Part shown: piece by piece, positions 15,730-24,307 of the stretch | Layout: the number at the start of each line of letters is the position of its first letter | Position numbering within the stretch: the first letter of the stretch is position 1 | Assembly: GCA_050694275.1 (NCBI GenBank) | Contig: JBOGXF010000117.1 | Coordinates: 1 to 29,421 of the forward strand | Direction: 5' to 3' | Length of the DNA: 29,421 bases | Source of the DNA: JBOGXF01 sp050694275 | Lineage (GTDB): Bacteria; Actinomycetota; CADDZG01; WHSQ01 | Program-made: the position numbers and the translations under genes | The notes under the pieces: model-generated | What the model was told of the DNA's origin: nothing | The model's database searches: none | Seen by the model: the letters and a program-made list of their open reading frames with translations, nothing else

Positions 15730-17493
15730 ATGTCTGGCGATAGCCCCCGGTTGGGCACAATACGACTGATCCTCCACATCGGTTCGATCAACCCGCGCCG
15801 AGGGGTGGCTGCGGTATCGCTCCTTGTGCTTTCGGGCTTTTTCGAAGGCCTCGGGATCGTAGCGCTCCTTCCCCTACTTGGGCTTGTGACCGGTGAGGCG
15901 CCCGCCTCCGCAGGCACGGTCGGGGAGGCGATCTTCAACGTTCTGCGGACCATCGGGATCTCACCGTCTGTCGGTAGCTTCCTCATGCTACTCGTAATCG
16001 GGTTGGGACTAAAGGCCATCGCCTTCATCCTTGCCATGCGACAAGCCGGTTATGCCGCGGCAGACTTTGCCACCGACCTCAGGCTTGAGTTGATACGGGC
16101 CCTCATTGGCGCCCGATGGAAATACTTCAGCGGTCAACCGGTAGGAGCGCTGACAAATTCGGTGGGGACCGAAGCGATGCGCGCATCACAGATGTTCACA
16201 GAAGCATGCTATCTAGTTGCCGGGATCGTGCAGGTCGCCGTGTACATCGTGCTTGCCGTTTTGGTTTCGTGGTACGTGACGTTCGGTGCGCTGATACTCG
16301 GCGCGGCGATGTTCTTCGTCTTCAGCTTCCTGGTGAAGATCGCCTATCAAGCCGGACGCCGTGAGACCGACCTACTGAAGTCCCTTATCGGTCGGCTCGC
16401 CGACGGATTGGGAGCAATCAAGCCCCTGAAAGCGATGGCCCGGGAGGGAGCCGTGTACCCGTTGCTGGAAGCGGAAACGCGGGAGCTCAATCAAGCTCAA
16501 AGAAGACAGATCCTGAGCAAGGCCTCCCTACCCGCTCTCCAAGAGCCGCTGGTCGCCCTCTTCATGGCACTGGGTATCTACGTCGCAGTCTCTGTAGCAA
16601 ACGTTCCCTTTAATCAATTGATCTTCATGGCTATCATCTTTCACCGCATCGTTTCGCGGGTCGGCAACGTACAGAGCTACTTCCAGTCGGTTGCTTCGCT
16701 GGAAAGCGCATATTGGTCACTGAGGTCCGCTATCGACGAGGCACGCCAATCCATCGAATTGCATCCCGGAACCAAGACCCCCAGCATTCGTGAGGGAATA
16801 GCGCTCAGGAACATCTGGCTCATGCATGACGCCGTCCCCGTCCTGGAGGATCTTAGTCTTGCCCTCCCCGCTGGGCACGTAACTGCCCTCATAGGTCCCT
16901 CCGGAGTTGGCAAGACGACCATAGTGGACCTACTCACAGGTCTCCTCACCCCCGACCGCGGCGAGATTCTCCTAGATGGAACTCCTCTGCATGAAATCGA
17001 TCTCCGGCGCTGGCGAGAGCGCATCGGGTACGTGCCTCAGGAGACGATCTTGCTTCACGAAAGCATCCTGAAGAACGTTGCGTTGGAGGATTCGTCCATT
17101 ACATACGAAGATGTCGAAGCTGCGTTGACCGCCGCACAGGCATGGGACTTCGTATCAAAATTACCCGACGGCATCGAAACGCCGGTTGGAGAGCGAGGAG
17201 TCAAGCTTTCCGGGGGGCAGCGCCAGAGGATCGCCATTGCGCGCGCGTTGATCCGTTCCCCCGACCTGCTCATATTGGATGAAGCCACTTTCGGGCTAGA
17301 TCCGAACACGGAAGCTGCGGTTCTTTCTGGTGTCCGGGCCTTCAAGCACCCCATCACTATCGTTGCGATATCCCATCAGCCGAGCCTGATGTCCGTAGCT
17401 GATGCAGTTTATCGAATCGAACCGGTGGTGGGGCCAGAGCCGATCACGCCAGAGACTCTAAAGGCATACGGTGGCGTGCATCGCGTCAGATGA
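15730..17493 (+). CDS. ABC transporter, fused permease and ATPase (PglK/MsbA-like glycolipid flippase)
   Basis: 587 residues, the usual length of a half-transporter with one membrane and one nucleotide-binding domain. Residues 1-325 hold about six hydrophobic helices. The ATPase has Walker A GPSGVGKTT (389-397), Q-loop YVPQET, signature LSGGQ (493-497), Walker B LLILDE (513-518) and switch His549 in AISHQ. The D-loop reads FGLD instead of SALD, seen also in flippase-type exporters. It is the first gene of a plus-strand glycan operon, and the only flippase candidate in the window since no Wzx is present. The likely job is turning the undecaprenyl-linked glycan to the outer face. An in-frame TGA at 15712 leaves ATG 15730 as the first start. 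The stop overlaps the next gene as ATGA. Confidence 0.9.
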   Translation: MSGDSPRLGTIRLILHIGSINPRRGVAAVSLLVLSGFFEGLGIVALLPLLGLVTGEAPASAGTVGEAIFNVLRTIGISPSVGSFLMLLVIGLGLKAIAFILAMRQAGYAAADFATDLRLELIRALIGARWKYFSGQPVGALTNSVGTEAMRASQMFTEACYLVAGIVQVAVYIVLAVLVSWYVTFGALILGAAMFFVFSFLVKIAYQAGRRETDLLKSLIGRLADGLGAIKPLKAMAREGAVYPLLEAETRELNQAQRRQILSKASLPALQEPLVALFMALGIYVAVSVANVPFNQLIFMAIIFHRIVSRVGNVQSYFQSVASLESAYWSLRSAIDEARQSIELHPGTKTPSIREGIALRNIWLMHDAVPVLEDLSLALPAGHVTALIGPSGVGKTTIVDLLTGLLTPDRGEILLDGTPLHEIDLRRWRERIGYVPQETILLHESILKNVALEDSSITYEDVEAALTAAQAWDFVSKLPDGIETPVGERGVKLSGGQRQRIAIARALIRSPDLLILDEATFGLDPNTEAAVLSGVRAFKHPITIVAISHQPSLMSVADAVYRIEPVVGPEPITPETLKAYGGVHRVR

Positions 17494-18305
17494 GGGCAGT
17501 AAAGAACGCGAGTAGCCTTCGTCGTATGAGCCCCGGGCAACCCAATGACACCGCGGTAGTCATTTCGTCTTGCGATGCGTTCTCCGACCTGTGGGATCCA
17601 AGCCTCACGCTCTTCTTTCGCTATTGGCCAGACTGTCCCTACGACGTTTATCTGGTGACTAACGAGGTCGAATACGCCCATCCTCGGGTCGCGAGTCTCA
17701 AGGCAGGGAAGGACACAGATTGGACGTCCACCTTCCGAAGAGCAGTGCAGCAAATCAACCATGACAAGCTCATTGTGATGATGGAGGACATGCTGCTTGT
17801 ACGTAAGGTTGGCACCGAGAGGCTACGTGGGTTTATCGATTATATGCAGGAGCGAAAAGCTGGCGCAATGCGACTCGTTCCGATCCCACCGCCGGACTAT
17901 CCGACAGGAGACCATCCAGAACTAGGGGAGATAGCGACGGGAGTTCGCTATCGTGTTTCCTTGCATCCAACCGTTTGGGATAGGACAACGCTGTTTCAGA
18001 TCCTGCGCGATGGTGAGTCCGCCTGGGACTTGGAATGGATCGGGTCAGGGAGGTCAGACACCATCGAGCGGTCCTTCCTATGTATCCGGGAAGACGCGCG
18101 GCCAGTTCTCGAAGTCTTCCCAGGGACAGCGGTGATCAAGGGAAGATGGATGCCTGACGCCATCGCGTTCTGTCGTGCGCAAGGTGTCCCCGTCGATCTA
18201 TCGCGACGCTCAGTAGAAACGAGATCGCAGACGCTCCGGCGCCAGCTTTCCATACGCATCAGGGATCAACTTGCGTCCGCGGCCAGGGCCGTGGGACTGC
18301 GCTAG
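17490..18305 (+). CDS. Unclassified transferase-like protein of polysaccharide clusters
   Basis: 271 residues, soluble. It begins with VVISSCDAFSDLW, then LTLFFRYWPDCPYDVYLVTN, then DWTSTFRRAVQQI followed by KLIVMMEDMLLVRKV (about 93-107). The order SCD / FW...PYDVYLVTN / W-L-I / MMEDM, with an acidic pair where GT-A enzymes carry a metal-binding DXD, recalls uncharacterised glycosyltransferase-like proteins found beside capsule genes. I cannot assign a numbered family. It overlaps the ABC transporter by 4 bases (ATGA), which favours the ATG at 17490 over Met13, and is followed after 2 bases by the dehydratase gene. Confidence 0.6.
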   Translation: MRAVKNASSLRRMSPGQPNDTAVVISSCDAFSDLWDPSLTLFFRYWPDCPYDVYLVTNEVEYAHPRVASLKAGKDTDWTSTFRRAVQQINHDKLIVMMEDMLLVRKVGTERLRGFIDYMQERKAGAMRLVPIPPPDYPTGDHPELGEIATGVRYRVSLHPTVWDRTTLFQILRDGESAWDLEWIGSGRSDTIERSFLCIREDARPVLEVFPGTAVIKGRWMPDAIAFCRAQGVPVDLSRRSVETRSQTLRRQLSIRIRDQLASAARAVGLR

Positions 18306-18307
18306 AT

Positions 18308-19666
18308 ATGGCACAACGAGACAAGGCGAACGGCCAGCAGAACAAACGGCTATATGAGCAAGACGCAGAACCGCGATCCTTGTTGCCCAATTTTAATCTG
18401 CCGGGAACTCATCGGTTGCTCGAGGATGTCCGCTCCCTGATGAAGCAAGCATCCAGAGTCAACCCGTACAAACCGGAGGAGTATTGGTATCCCCTCAGTA
18501 TCGCTACGTATGATGCGGAAGAAGTGACTGCGGCATTGGACTCCCTCTGCTCGTTCCGGACCACAATGTGGGCAAAGACGAATGAGTTTGAACAAGCCTT
18601 CTGTCGGGCTCTGGGATATCGAGAAGGAGTAATGGTCAACAGCGGCTCATCTGCTGATCTGCTGATTTCCTTTTCGCTGCTTTCCAACGACGAGTGGGGA
18701 TTGCAAAGGGGCGATGAGATTCTCATGCCATCTATTACGTGGCCCACTCAAGTCTGGTCCGTGATGATGGCCGGTTTCGTGCCAGTGTTCGTTGATGCAG
18801 ATCCATACACACTGAACATGGACATCGAAGATCTCAAGGTGCGAATCACGCCTCGGACTCGAGCCATCTTTGTGGTTCACCTGATGGGGAATCCCTGCCG
18901 CATGTCCGAGATCTTGGAGATTTCTTCGCAGCATGATTTGATCGTGGTTGAGGACTGCTGTGAGGCTCTGGGAGCTGAGGTCAAGGGGCGGCCCGTCGGA
19001 TCGTTCGGCGTCGCCAGTAGTTTCTCGTTCTTCTTCTCGCACCACATCACGACGATGGAGGGTGGGATGATCGTGACGCAGGAAAGAGAGCCCTCGGACC
19101 TTTTCCGGTTACTGCGCGCCCATGGCTGGTCGAGGAATCTGAAGTACCTCGATGTTCCGGCGACCGCGGGCTTGGATCCTAGATATACGTTTCTCAACTG
19201 GGGATTCAATGTCCGCCCCACTGAACTGCAAGCTGCTTGGGGATTGGTCCAACTGGCTCGATTGGAAACTTTCGAGCGCTACCGCGCAGAGAATGCTGCG
19301 TTTCTCCTGGACGTGCTGCGACCCTACCGAGGAGTCGTGGACTGCTTATCGGTTGAGAAGGATGCAAAATGTTCTTGGTTTGCGTTTCCTATCATGGTTT
19401 CCGATGACGCACCGTTTCGCCGCGAAGACTTAGCGCGCTATCTGGAAGAGAATGGAGTGGAAACAAGACCGATACTTGCGGGGAATCTTGCCATGCATCC
19501 GGTGAAGGAGGTGTTCCCGGAGCTGAAGGCGCTTCGACTCCCGGGTGCAGATGCGATTCACGAAAGAGGGCTCTATCTGGGCCTGTACCCCGTCGAATGC
19601 AGAGCGAAGCTTGAGAGGCTTTCAGATCTCTTGGTGAGCTTTCTAGATGGTCATACGCGAGCCTGA
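18308..19666 (+). CDS. ColD/RfbH-type PLP-dependent sugar 3-dehydratase (His replaces the catalytic Lys)
   Basis: 452 residues, DegT-fold. It has VNSGSSADLLISFSLL, MPSITWPTQVWSVMMAG, VDADPYTLNMDI and VVEDCCEALGAEVKG. The PLP motif reads FFFSHHITTMEGGM: His245 sits exactly where aminotransferases have Lys. This replacement is the hallmark of ColD (GDP-4-keto-6-deoxymannose 3-dehydratase) and of the CDP-sugar enzyme E1/RfbH. The later segment RAHGWSRNL...NWGFNVRPTELQ follows ColD and lacks the cysteine cluster that holds the [2Fe-2S] centre in E1, so ColD-like chemistry, with glutamate regenerating PMP and no partner reductase, is the better guess. The product would be a 3-deoxy 4-keto sugar nucleotide. 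The first 80 residues are an extension compared with ColD (388). No ColC homologue is visible. Confidence 0.85.
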   Translation: MAQRDKANGQQNKRLYEQDAEPRSLLPNFNLPGTHRLLEDVRSLMKQASRVNPYKPEEYWYPLSIATYDAEEVTAALDSLCSFRTTMWAKTNEFEQAFCRALGYREGVMVNSGSSADLLISFSLLSNDEWGLQRGDEILMPSITWPTQVWSVMMAGFVPVFVDADPYTLNMDIEDLKVRITPRTRAIFVVHLMGNPCRMSEILEISSQHDLIVVEDCCEALGAEVKGRPVGSFGVASSFSFFFSHHITTMEGGMIVTQEREPSDLFRLLRAHGWSRNLKYLDVPATAGLDPRYTFLNWGFNVRPTELQAAWGLVQLARLETFERYRAENAAFLLDVLRPYRGVVDCLSVEKDAKCSWFAFPIMVSDDAPFRREDLARYLEENGVETRPILAGNLAMHPVKEVFPELKALRLPGADAIHERGLYLGLYPVECRAKLERLSDLLVSFLDGHTRA

Positions 19667-19693
19667 TCTAGGCCCCTGCCACCGAATCTGATT

Positions 19694-20674
19694 GTGCAAC
19701 CGATCTCCGTGATTATCCCGACCTATAAGCGCAATGACGATGCTATGCGCTGCATCGCCAGCCTTCAGAATCAAAGCTTGGAGCATTTCGAGATACTCCT
19801 CATCGATAACGCGGTGGATGAAGGACTCAAAAGGAGAATCCACGCATTCAACTTACGCGCTCGGCTACCGGTAAGATACGTCGCCGAAGCGACTCAGGGA
19901 CTGCATCATGCCCGACATCGAGGCGCCAAGGAGTCCCGAAGTGACCTGCTCATTTTCACAGACGATGATGCCACATTCTCGCCACATTGCCTTTCTGCCT
20001 ATCTGAGAAAATTCATACAGCGCCAAGATATGACTGCAGCCGGAGGACCCATCCGGCCACGATGGCAGAACCAGCCGCCCAGATGGCTGGATCAACTTGT
20101 TTCTGAGCACCCGGTCTTCTATCCGCTCAGCCTCATGGACCTAGGTCCACGATTCACTCTGAGCTACCGCGGCTTCTTCTTCGGGACGAATATGGCAATC
20201 CGAAAGTCAAATCTATTCGAAGCCGGAGGATTCCACCCGGATTCTGGACCCAAAGGACGACGCGGCGACGGTGAAACTGGGCTCTATAGAAAGCTCCAGT
20301 CAGTGGGCAAACTCATTGGCTACGTTCCAGACGCGATCGTGTATCACATCATCCCAAAGGAGAGGGCAACGCTTGACTACCTGCTCCACCGCGTGAAGCG
20401 AGAAGGTCAATCCGATATCTTCAGCAAATTCTACGCCAACAATCCTCGTCCCGTCCAGGTGCTCCCCCATCTGTTCTCTGTCTCACTTCTTAATGCGCCT
20501 CTCTGGCTAACGTCGTCGCTCCTGATCAAGTCCACGCATCACCATGTCTTGAGGTTGCACTTTCGTGCCGCTCTCACGCGCGGACGCGCCAGCCAACTCG
20601 CTAGGCTGATCTGGGATACAGAATTCCAAAAAATGCTCGCTCAGGAAACATGGCTGCCGAACCCAAACGTTTGA
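19694..20674 (+). CDS. Glycosyltransferase family 2 (GT-A fold)
   Basis: 326 residues from a GTG. PISVIIPTYKRNDDAMRCI opens the GT-A fold, ILLIDNAVDEG follows, and IFTDDDATFSP (87-97) carries the metal-binding acidic cluster. GTNMAIRKSNLFEAGGFHPD and GDGETGLYRKL form the acceptor-side motifs. The C-terminal third has aromatic and basic residues (LDYLLHRVKREGQSD), as in GT2 proteins that touch the membrane. It lies 27 bases after the dehydratase gene and overlaps the next gene by 25 bases. The substrate is unknown. Confidence 0.88.
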   Translation: MQPISVIIPTYKRNDDAMRCIASLQNQSLEHFEILLIDNAVDEGLKRRIHAFNLRARLPVRYVAEATQGLHHARHRGAKESRSDLLIFTDDDATFSPHCLSAYLRKFIQRQDMTAAGGPIRPRWQNQPPRWLDQLVSEHPVFYPLSLMDLGPRFTLSYRGFFFGTNMAIRKSNLFEAGGFHPDSGPKGRRGDGETGLYRKLQSVGKLIGYVPDAIVYHIIPKERATLDYLLHRVKREGQSDIFSKFYANNPRPVQVLPHLFSVSLLNAPLWLTSSLLIKSTHHHVLRLHFRAALTRGRASQLARLIWDTEFQKMLAQETWLPNPNV

Positions 20675-21726
20675 GGATCTTTAGTTCTCCCGACTTCCTG
20701 CCCCCCGGGTGCCCCCACGTCGCTATGCTCTTTCCCTTCTGGGGACTTCCGCCCGGGAAAGAACAGAACCGCCCCGATTACGAAGGATTCGGAAGATACA
20801 TTGACGTCGGTCCGAGCCTATTCGACATGACATCTCTGAGTCGTGCCGACATGGCGATACTGCCTTTTGACTGGCATCACGCGACCGTTGATAGGAACAT
20901 CCGCTCGCTCGCCCACCGCTTGGACGACGCCTGTCGACGGGCGAACAAGAGGCTGGCCGTTTTCTTCCTCAGCGATTCCCAAGAAGAGATTCCGCTGGAA
21001 ACCGCGGTGACCTTCAGAACCTCTTTGCAACGGGGGATCCGATTGAACGACTTCGCTCTTCCAGCATGGGGGGACGACTTCGTCAGCCGACTCCTCAGGT
21101 CCTGTGTCCCCTTGAGGCCGAAACTTGCTCGAGCCCGTGTGGGGTTTTGTGGGTTTGCCGGATATCGGTTGCTACCCAACGCGCCACTAAGACGTCAACT
21201 GAGGTCGGTCATCCGATACGTGTACAAGCGCTTTCCAGGCCCCACGATACGAGAACAGACGATCAAGGTACTGAGGAATCACCCAGACATAGATACAGAT
21301 TTCATTCTGCGAGACCAGTTCTGGACAGGCTTGAAGGATTCGAAGTTGCCCAAATCAGAGCGCAATGCAAGGGAAACGTTCATAAGAAATCTCCTCGACA
21401 ACGACTATACTCTCTGCGTCCGTGGCGGCGGAAACTTCTCGTTTCGGTTCTATGAGAGTCTCGCGGCAGGCCGCGTCCCCTTGTTCATCGACACGGAAAG
21501 CGTCCTTCCATACGACTTCGAGATCAACTATGAGGAGCATTCTATTTGGGTTGACGCTGCATCCCTTTCTAATGCAGGAGAGATACTCGCAAGGGCACAC
21601 TCGCAGCTAAGTCCCACGGAATTCGTCGACTTGCAGCTTTCCTGCCGACGACTGTGGGAGGAGAGACTATCGCCGGCAGGATACTTCTCTAACTTCCATC
21701 GACACTTGGAGTTGATCAGTATCTGA
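20650..21726 (+). CDS. Exostosin-like glycosyltransferase (GT47-type)
   Basis: 358 residues. The N-terminal half carries ADMAILPFDWHHA and AVFFLSDSQEE. The diagnostic stretch YTLCVRGGGNFSFRFYES (253-270), followed by LAAGRVPLFIDTESVLPYDF, matches the nucleotide-sugar-binding half of exostosin-domain proteins, where a Gly-rich loop, an F-R-FYE core and GR-P-F follow in this order. Bacterial homologues sit in capsule and O-antigen clusters. ATG with AGGAAA just upstream, inside the end of the GT2 gene. Last gene of the plus-strand operon; it faces a convergent methyltransferase 27 bases away, with no clear terminator between. Confidence 0.75.
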   Translation: MAAEPKRLRIFSSPDFLPPGCPHVAMLFPFWGLPPGKEQNRPDYEGFGRYIDVGPSLFDMTSLSRADMAILPFDWHHATVDRNIRSLAHRLDDACRRANKRLAVFFLSDSQEEIPLETAVTFRTSLQRGIRLNDFALPAWGDDFVSRLLRSCVPLRPKLARARVGFCGFAGYRLLPNAPLRRQLRSVIRYVYKRFPGPTIREQTIKVLRNHPDIDTDFILRDQFWTGLKDSKLPKSERNARETFIRNLLDNDYTLCVRGGGNFSFRFYESLAAGRVPLFIDTESVLPYDFEINYEEHSIWVDAASLSNAGEILARAHSQLSPTEFVDLQLSCRRLWEERLSPAGYFSNFHRHLELISI

Positions 21727-21753
21727 TCGCTCGCGCCTTTCTGATCAATCCGC

Positions 21754-22524
21754 TCACGAATCACGGGCAAGTAGATTTCTCATACGTCGGCGCGACGCCG
21801 CCAGAATCGCGGCGATCCCCTGTCGGCCTGACGGGTGCGTCCCGGCATTGACCCACTGCATATAGCAGTCGGGGTGGACGAGACTGATAGGTACCCATCC
21901 AGGCTCGTCAGCCAGCTTCTCCAAGCGCTCGTGCGTCTCGAGATGGGACTGGCTTACATAGAGGATCAGGTTCTGCGCGTACCACCACGCATTCAGTCCG
22001 AGTCGCCAGATGTCGCGTCGAAGACAATCGATCGGCGAGTAATCCTGCGCTTCGAAAAGCTTGGCCCAGTATGAAGGCCATTGCTCGTTGACGTGATGAT
22101 CTCCTCCCTGGAAGGGGATAGCAGCAGAAAAAGCAACCACCGGAGCGAGACGAGTCAGTGACCTTACAAATTCTTTGGCCGACCCTTCCGGAAGATGCTC
22201 GGCAACTTCCAATGACAAGGCCAGATGAAAAGTCCTCCCGATCGAGAAGGGTCGCTCCAGGTCAATCCCTAAGAATCTCTCGGGAGGAAAGAACAGTGTT
22301 TCCACATCCATGTGCGGTGAATCCACTCCCATGATGTCCGCGACGCCTCGAGCCACGAACGTAGCCAGCCACGTACCTCTCCCACAGCCGACGTCGATAA
22401 CGCTTGTCGGCATAACTATCTGCTGAAGGAGAGGAACAATGGCTTCAGAGGCCTCTCGACGAGAAACCTCATCTACGGTTTGCTGGTAATGAGCTGAGCT
22501 ATACGAGGGCAAGGAATCCGACAT
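21754..22524 (-). CDS. SAM-dependent methyltransferase (class I)
   Basis: 256 residues. Motif I is VIDVGCGRGTW (42-52), then MGVDSP, HLALSLEVAEHLPEGSA and VVAFSAAIPFQGGDHHVNEQWPS. The last stretch, with its HHVNEQWPSYW signature, is characteristic of a methyltransferase group often found beside O-antigen and capsule genes. ATG 22524 is chosen over a GTG at 22545 because AAAGGAG lies 8 bases before it. The gene stands alone, convergent with the plus-strand operon and divergent from the GT39-like gene. It probably O-methylates a sugar or lipid-linked glycan; the target is unknown. Confidence 0.85.
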   Translation of the reverse strand: MSDSLPSYSSAHYQQTVDEVSRREASEAIVPLLQQIVMPTSVIDVGCGRGTWLATFVARGVADIMGVDSPHMDVETLFFPPERFLGIDLERPFSIGRTFHLALSLEVAEHLPEGSAKEFVRSLTRLAPVVAFSAAIPFQGGDHHVNEQWPSYWAKLFEAQDYSPIDCLRRDIWRLGLNAWWYAQNLILYVSQSHLETHERLEKLADEPGWVPISLVHPDCYMQWVNAGTHPSGRQGIAAILAASRRRMRNLLARDS

Positions 22525-22532
22525 GTCAACTT

Positions 22533-22539
22533 CTCCTTT
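22533..22539 (-). promoter_or_regulatory. Ribosome binding site that decides the methyltransferase start
   Basis: The minus strand reads AAAGGAG, 8 bases before ATG 22524. It lies inside the longer reading from GTG 22545, making that upstream start unlikely. Confidence 0.65.
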
Positions 22540-22708
22540 GCGCACCTTTCCTTCTGGCGCCGTGCCTGAGCTGCTGCACTAACCCGCCCCCAGGTGCCTC
22601 CACGCGCGGACGCGACAGAATACAGAATCAAATGCGTTGAAGCCGAAATGCATCACCTTCTTACACAGAAGGGAGAGAGGAGCGCACCGTTTCTGTCACT
22701 CGGTTAGC

Positions 22709-22737
22709 TTGGGTCACGACCGCATGCGTCCTAGAAT
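22709..22737 (+). promoter_or_regulatory. Candidate sigma-70 promoter of the GT39-like gene
   Basis: TTGGGT (22709-22714), 17 bases, TAGAAT (22732-22737). The -10 matches TATAAT at five of six positions and the spacing is ideal. Transcription would begin near 22744, about 30 bases before ATG 22775, which argues against the frame's first ATG at 22637. Confidence 0.4.
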
Positions 22738-22774
22738 CGCGGCCCTGGATCGTCGGGCGACGGATTTGAGTGGG

Positions 22775-24307
22775 ATGAGTGATCAATCGTTGACTTCCCA
22801 GACTGCCACCATGCGAGACGCGCTGCTCCACAGCAAGCTATGGCATATCGTGACGGCTCATCCGGTCGCCGCGACGTTTGCCGTTGCCCTCGCCTCACGG
22901 CTCCTCGTCGCGCTCGCTTTCGCCGACTTCTTCAGCGGGACGTTCGTGCTCGACGACAGCACCTACACCCAGATGGCGACGGATCGCGCATCGGGAGATA
23001 TCAGTCACTGGGACCCGTACACTCACTTCCTCTACGACGTCACCGCGACGTTCATGCTCCCGCTCACGCTCATTTACGACATCTTCGGCACCTCGGAAAT
23101 CGTGGGCCGGATCTACGTCGCACTTCTGGGGGCCGGGGCTGCGGCGTTAGTTACGCGCGTCGCGATGGAGGCGATCGGTCGCCGATGGGCGATCGCTGCC
23201 GGGCTCGTCGTCGCCCTGCTCCCGTCACAGGTGCTGTGGTCATCGCTCATCCTCAAGGATGCAGCGGTATGGATCGTCCTCGCGACTCTCGCTCTGGTGG
23301 TCGCACTCGCAGGGAGAAGCCGAGGAGCCACCCTCGCGGCATACGGAGTCGCGGCGGCGGGGCTGCTGATTTTGATGGGGCACCTGCGGCTGCACACGAC
23401 GGTCGTCGCGGCGTGGGCGCTCATGGGCGCGGCGTGGGCCGGATCAAGGGCCCAGCGACTTCCTCGGGCAGCGGGAGCCGTGGCTATCGGCCTCGCGATC
23501 CCGTGGCTCGTCGGGCTGGGGCCGGCCGGCTTGTCGTTCGTCACCGACGCGGGATCGCTACAGGAACGGCGAATCGCAAATGCGGCCGGCGCCACCAGCG
23601 CGTTCGTGTCCGACGCCGACGGCGGCGGGGCCACCGAGAGGAGGGAGGAAGCCGACGAACTCCGGAGGAGTCGAGAGCGAGTGAGCGCGCGCGCGACCGC
23701 GCTCGGGGACCGCCCCGAGGACGCGCGCGCGAGGGCGCGTGACATCCGCTCACGGGCGCGCGGCCGTCCCGGTCCGGACCCAGACTTGGGGGAGCAGGCG
23801 CGAGCGCTCGCGCGCAGGGCGAGGCGGATCGAGCTTCGCATCGCCTCGATCGAGGCGCGCGCGGCGACGATCGACGCTCGGCTCGCCGCGCTGGAGGAAG
23901 CCGAAGAGCCCGCCCCTCCGCCTCCTCTCGTTGATGACGGCGGTCTCGAGGCCGACATCGCTCACCTCCCGAGGGGGATTCTCGTGATGCTGTTCGAGCC
24001 GGTCCCATGGCAGGACGGCGAGAGTGCCTCCTTCGAGATGGCGCGCGCCGAGAACCTGCTGTGGTATCCGCTGCTCCTGCTCGGGCTCGTCGGGCTGTGG
24101 CGCGCCCGGTCACATCTGCGGGTTCTCGCGTTCCCGATCCTCGCCGGCGGGGGGAGCCTGCTCGTCTACGCGCTCGCCGAGGGCAACATCGGGACCGCGT
24201 TCCGCCACCGTGGCGAGTTCGTGTGGGTCGTGGCGCTGCTCGCCGCGCTCGGCGCGGCGCAACTCGCTCGCCGGGGATCGCCGGAGCGCGCCGATTCAGG
24301 ACCGTGA
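22775..24307 (+). CDS. GT39-like polytopic membrane protein with Arg/Ala-rich insertion
   Basis: 510 residues from ATG 22775. About ten hydrophobic helices. The first extracytoplasmic loop carries FVLDDSTYTQMA, the acidic pair position of GT39/PMT-type transferases that use polyprenyl-phosphate sugars. LLPSQVLWSSLILKDA and, near the C-terminus, EGNIGTAFRHRGEFVW recur in related bacterial proteins as I remember them. Residues about 287-377 form a hydrophilic stretch very rich in Arg, Ala and Glu (ARARARDIRSRARGRP, then RIASIEARAATIDARLAALE) that looks like a coiled coil inserted into a loop. The frame opens at 22637, but a promoter-like sequence lies inside that part. It overlaps the next methyltransferase by 4 bases (GTGA). 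A lipid-sugar-dependent transferase is likely but not proven. Confidence 0.7.
   Translation: MSDQSLTSQTATMRDALLHSKLWHIVTAHPVAATFAVALASRLLVALAFADFFSGTFVLDDSTYTQMATDRASGDISHWDPYTHFLYDVTATFMLPLTLIYDIFGTSEIVGRIYVALLGAGAAALVTRVAMEAIGRRWAIAAGLVVALLPSQVLWSSLILKDAAVWIVLATLALVVALAGRSRGATLAAYGVAAAGLLILMGHLRLHTTVVAAWALMGAAWAGSRAQRLPRAAGAVAIGLAIPWLVGLGPAGLSFVTDAGSLQERRIANAAGATSAFVSDADGGGATERREEADELRRSRERVSARATALGDRPEDARARARDIRSRARGRPGPDPDLGEQARALARRARRIELRIASIEARAATIDARLAALEEAEEPAPPPPLVDDGGLEADIAHLPRGILVMLFEPVPWQDGESASFEMARAENLLWYPLLLLGLVGLWRARSHLRVLAFPILAGGGSLLVYALAEGNIGTAFRHRGEFVWVVALLAALGAAQLARRGSPERADSGP

Noticed and set aside
18308..19666. CDP-sugar dehydratase E1 (RfbH) with [2Fe-2S] cluster
   Set aside because: The length fits, but the cysteine cluster expected after the His motif is missing and the later segment follows ColD.
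21727..21753. Bidirectional terminator between the convergent exostosin-like and methyltransferase genes
   Set aside because: No inverted repeat is visible in the 27-base gap.
24007..24303. Extended N-terminus of the second methyltransferase
   Set aside because: It lies inside the GT39-like gene; GTG 24304 has the GTGA coupling and starts the methyltransferase fold.
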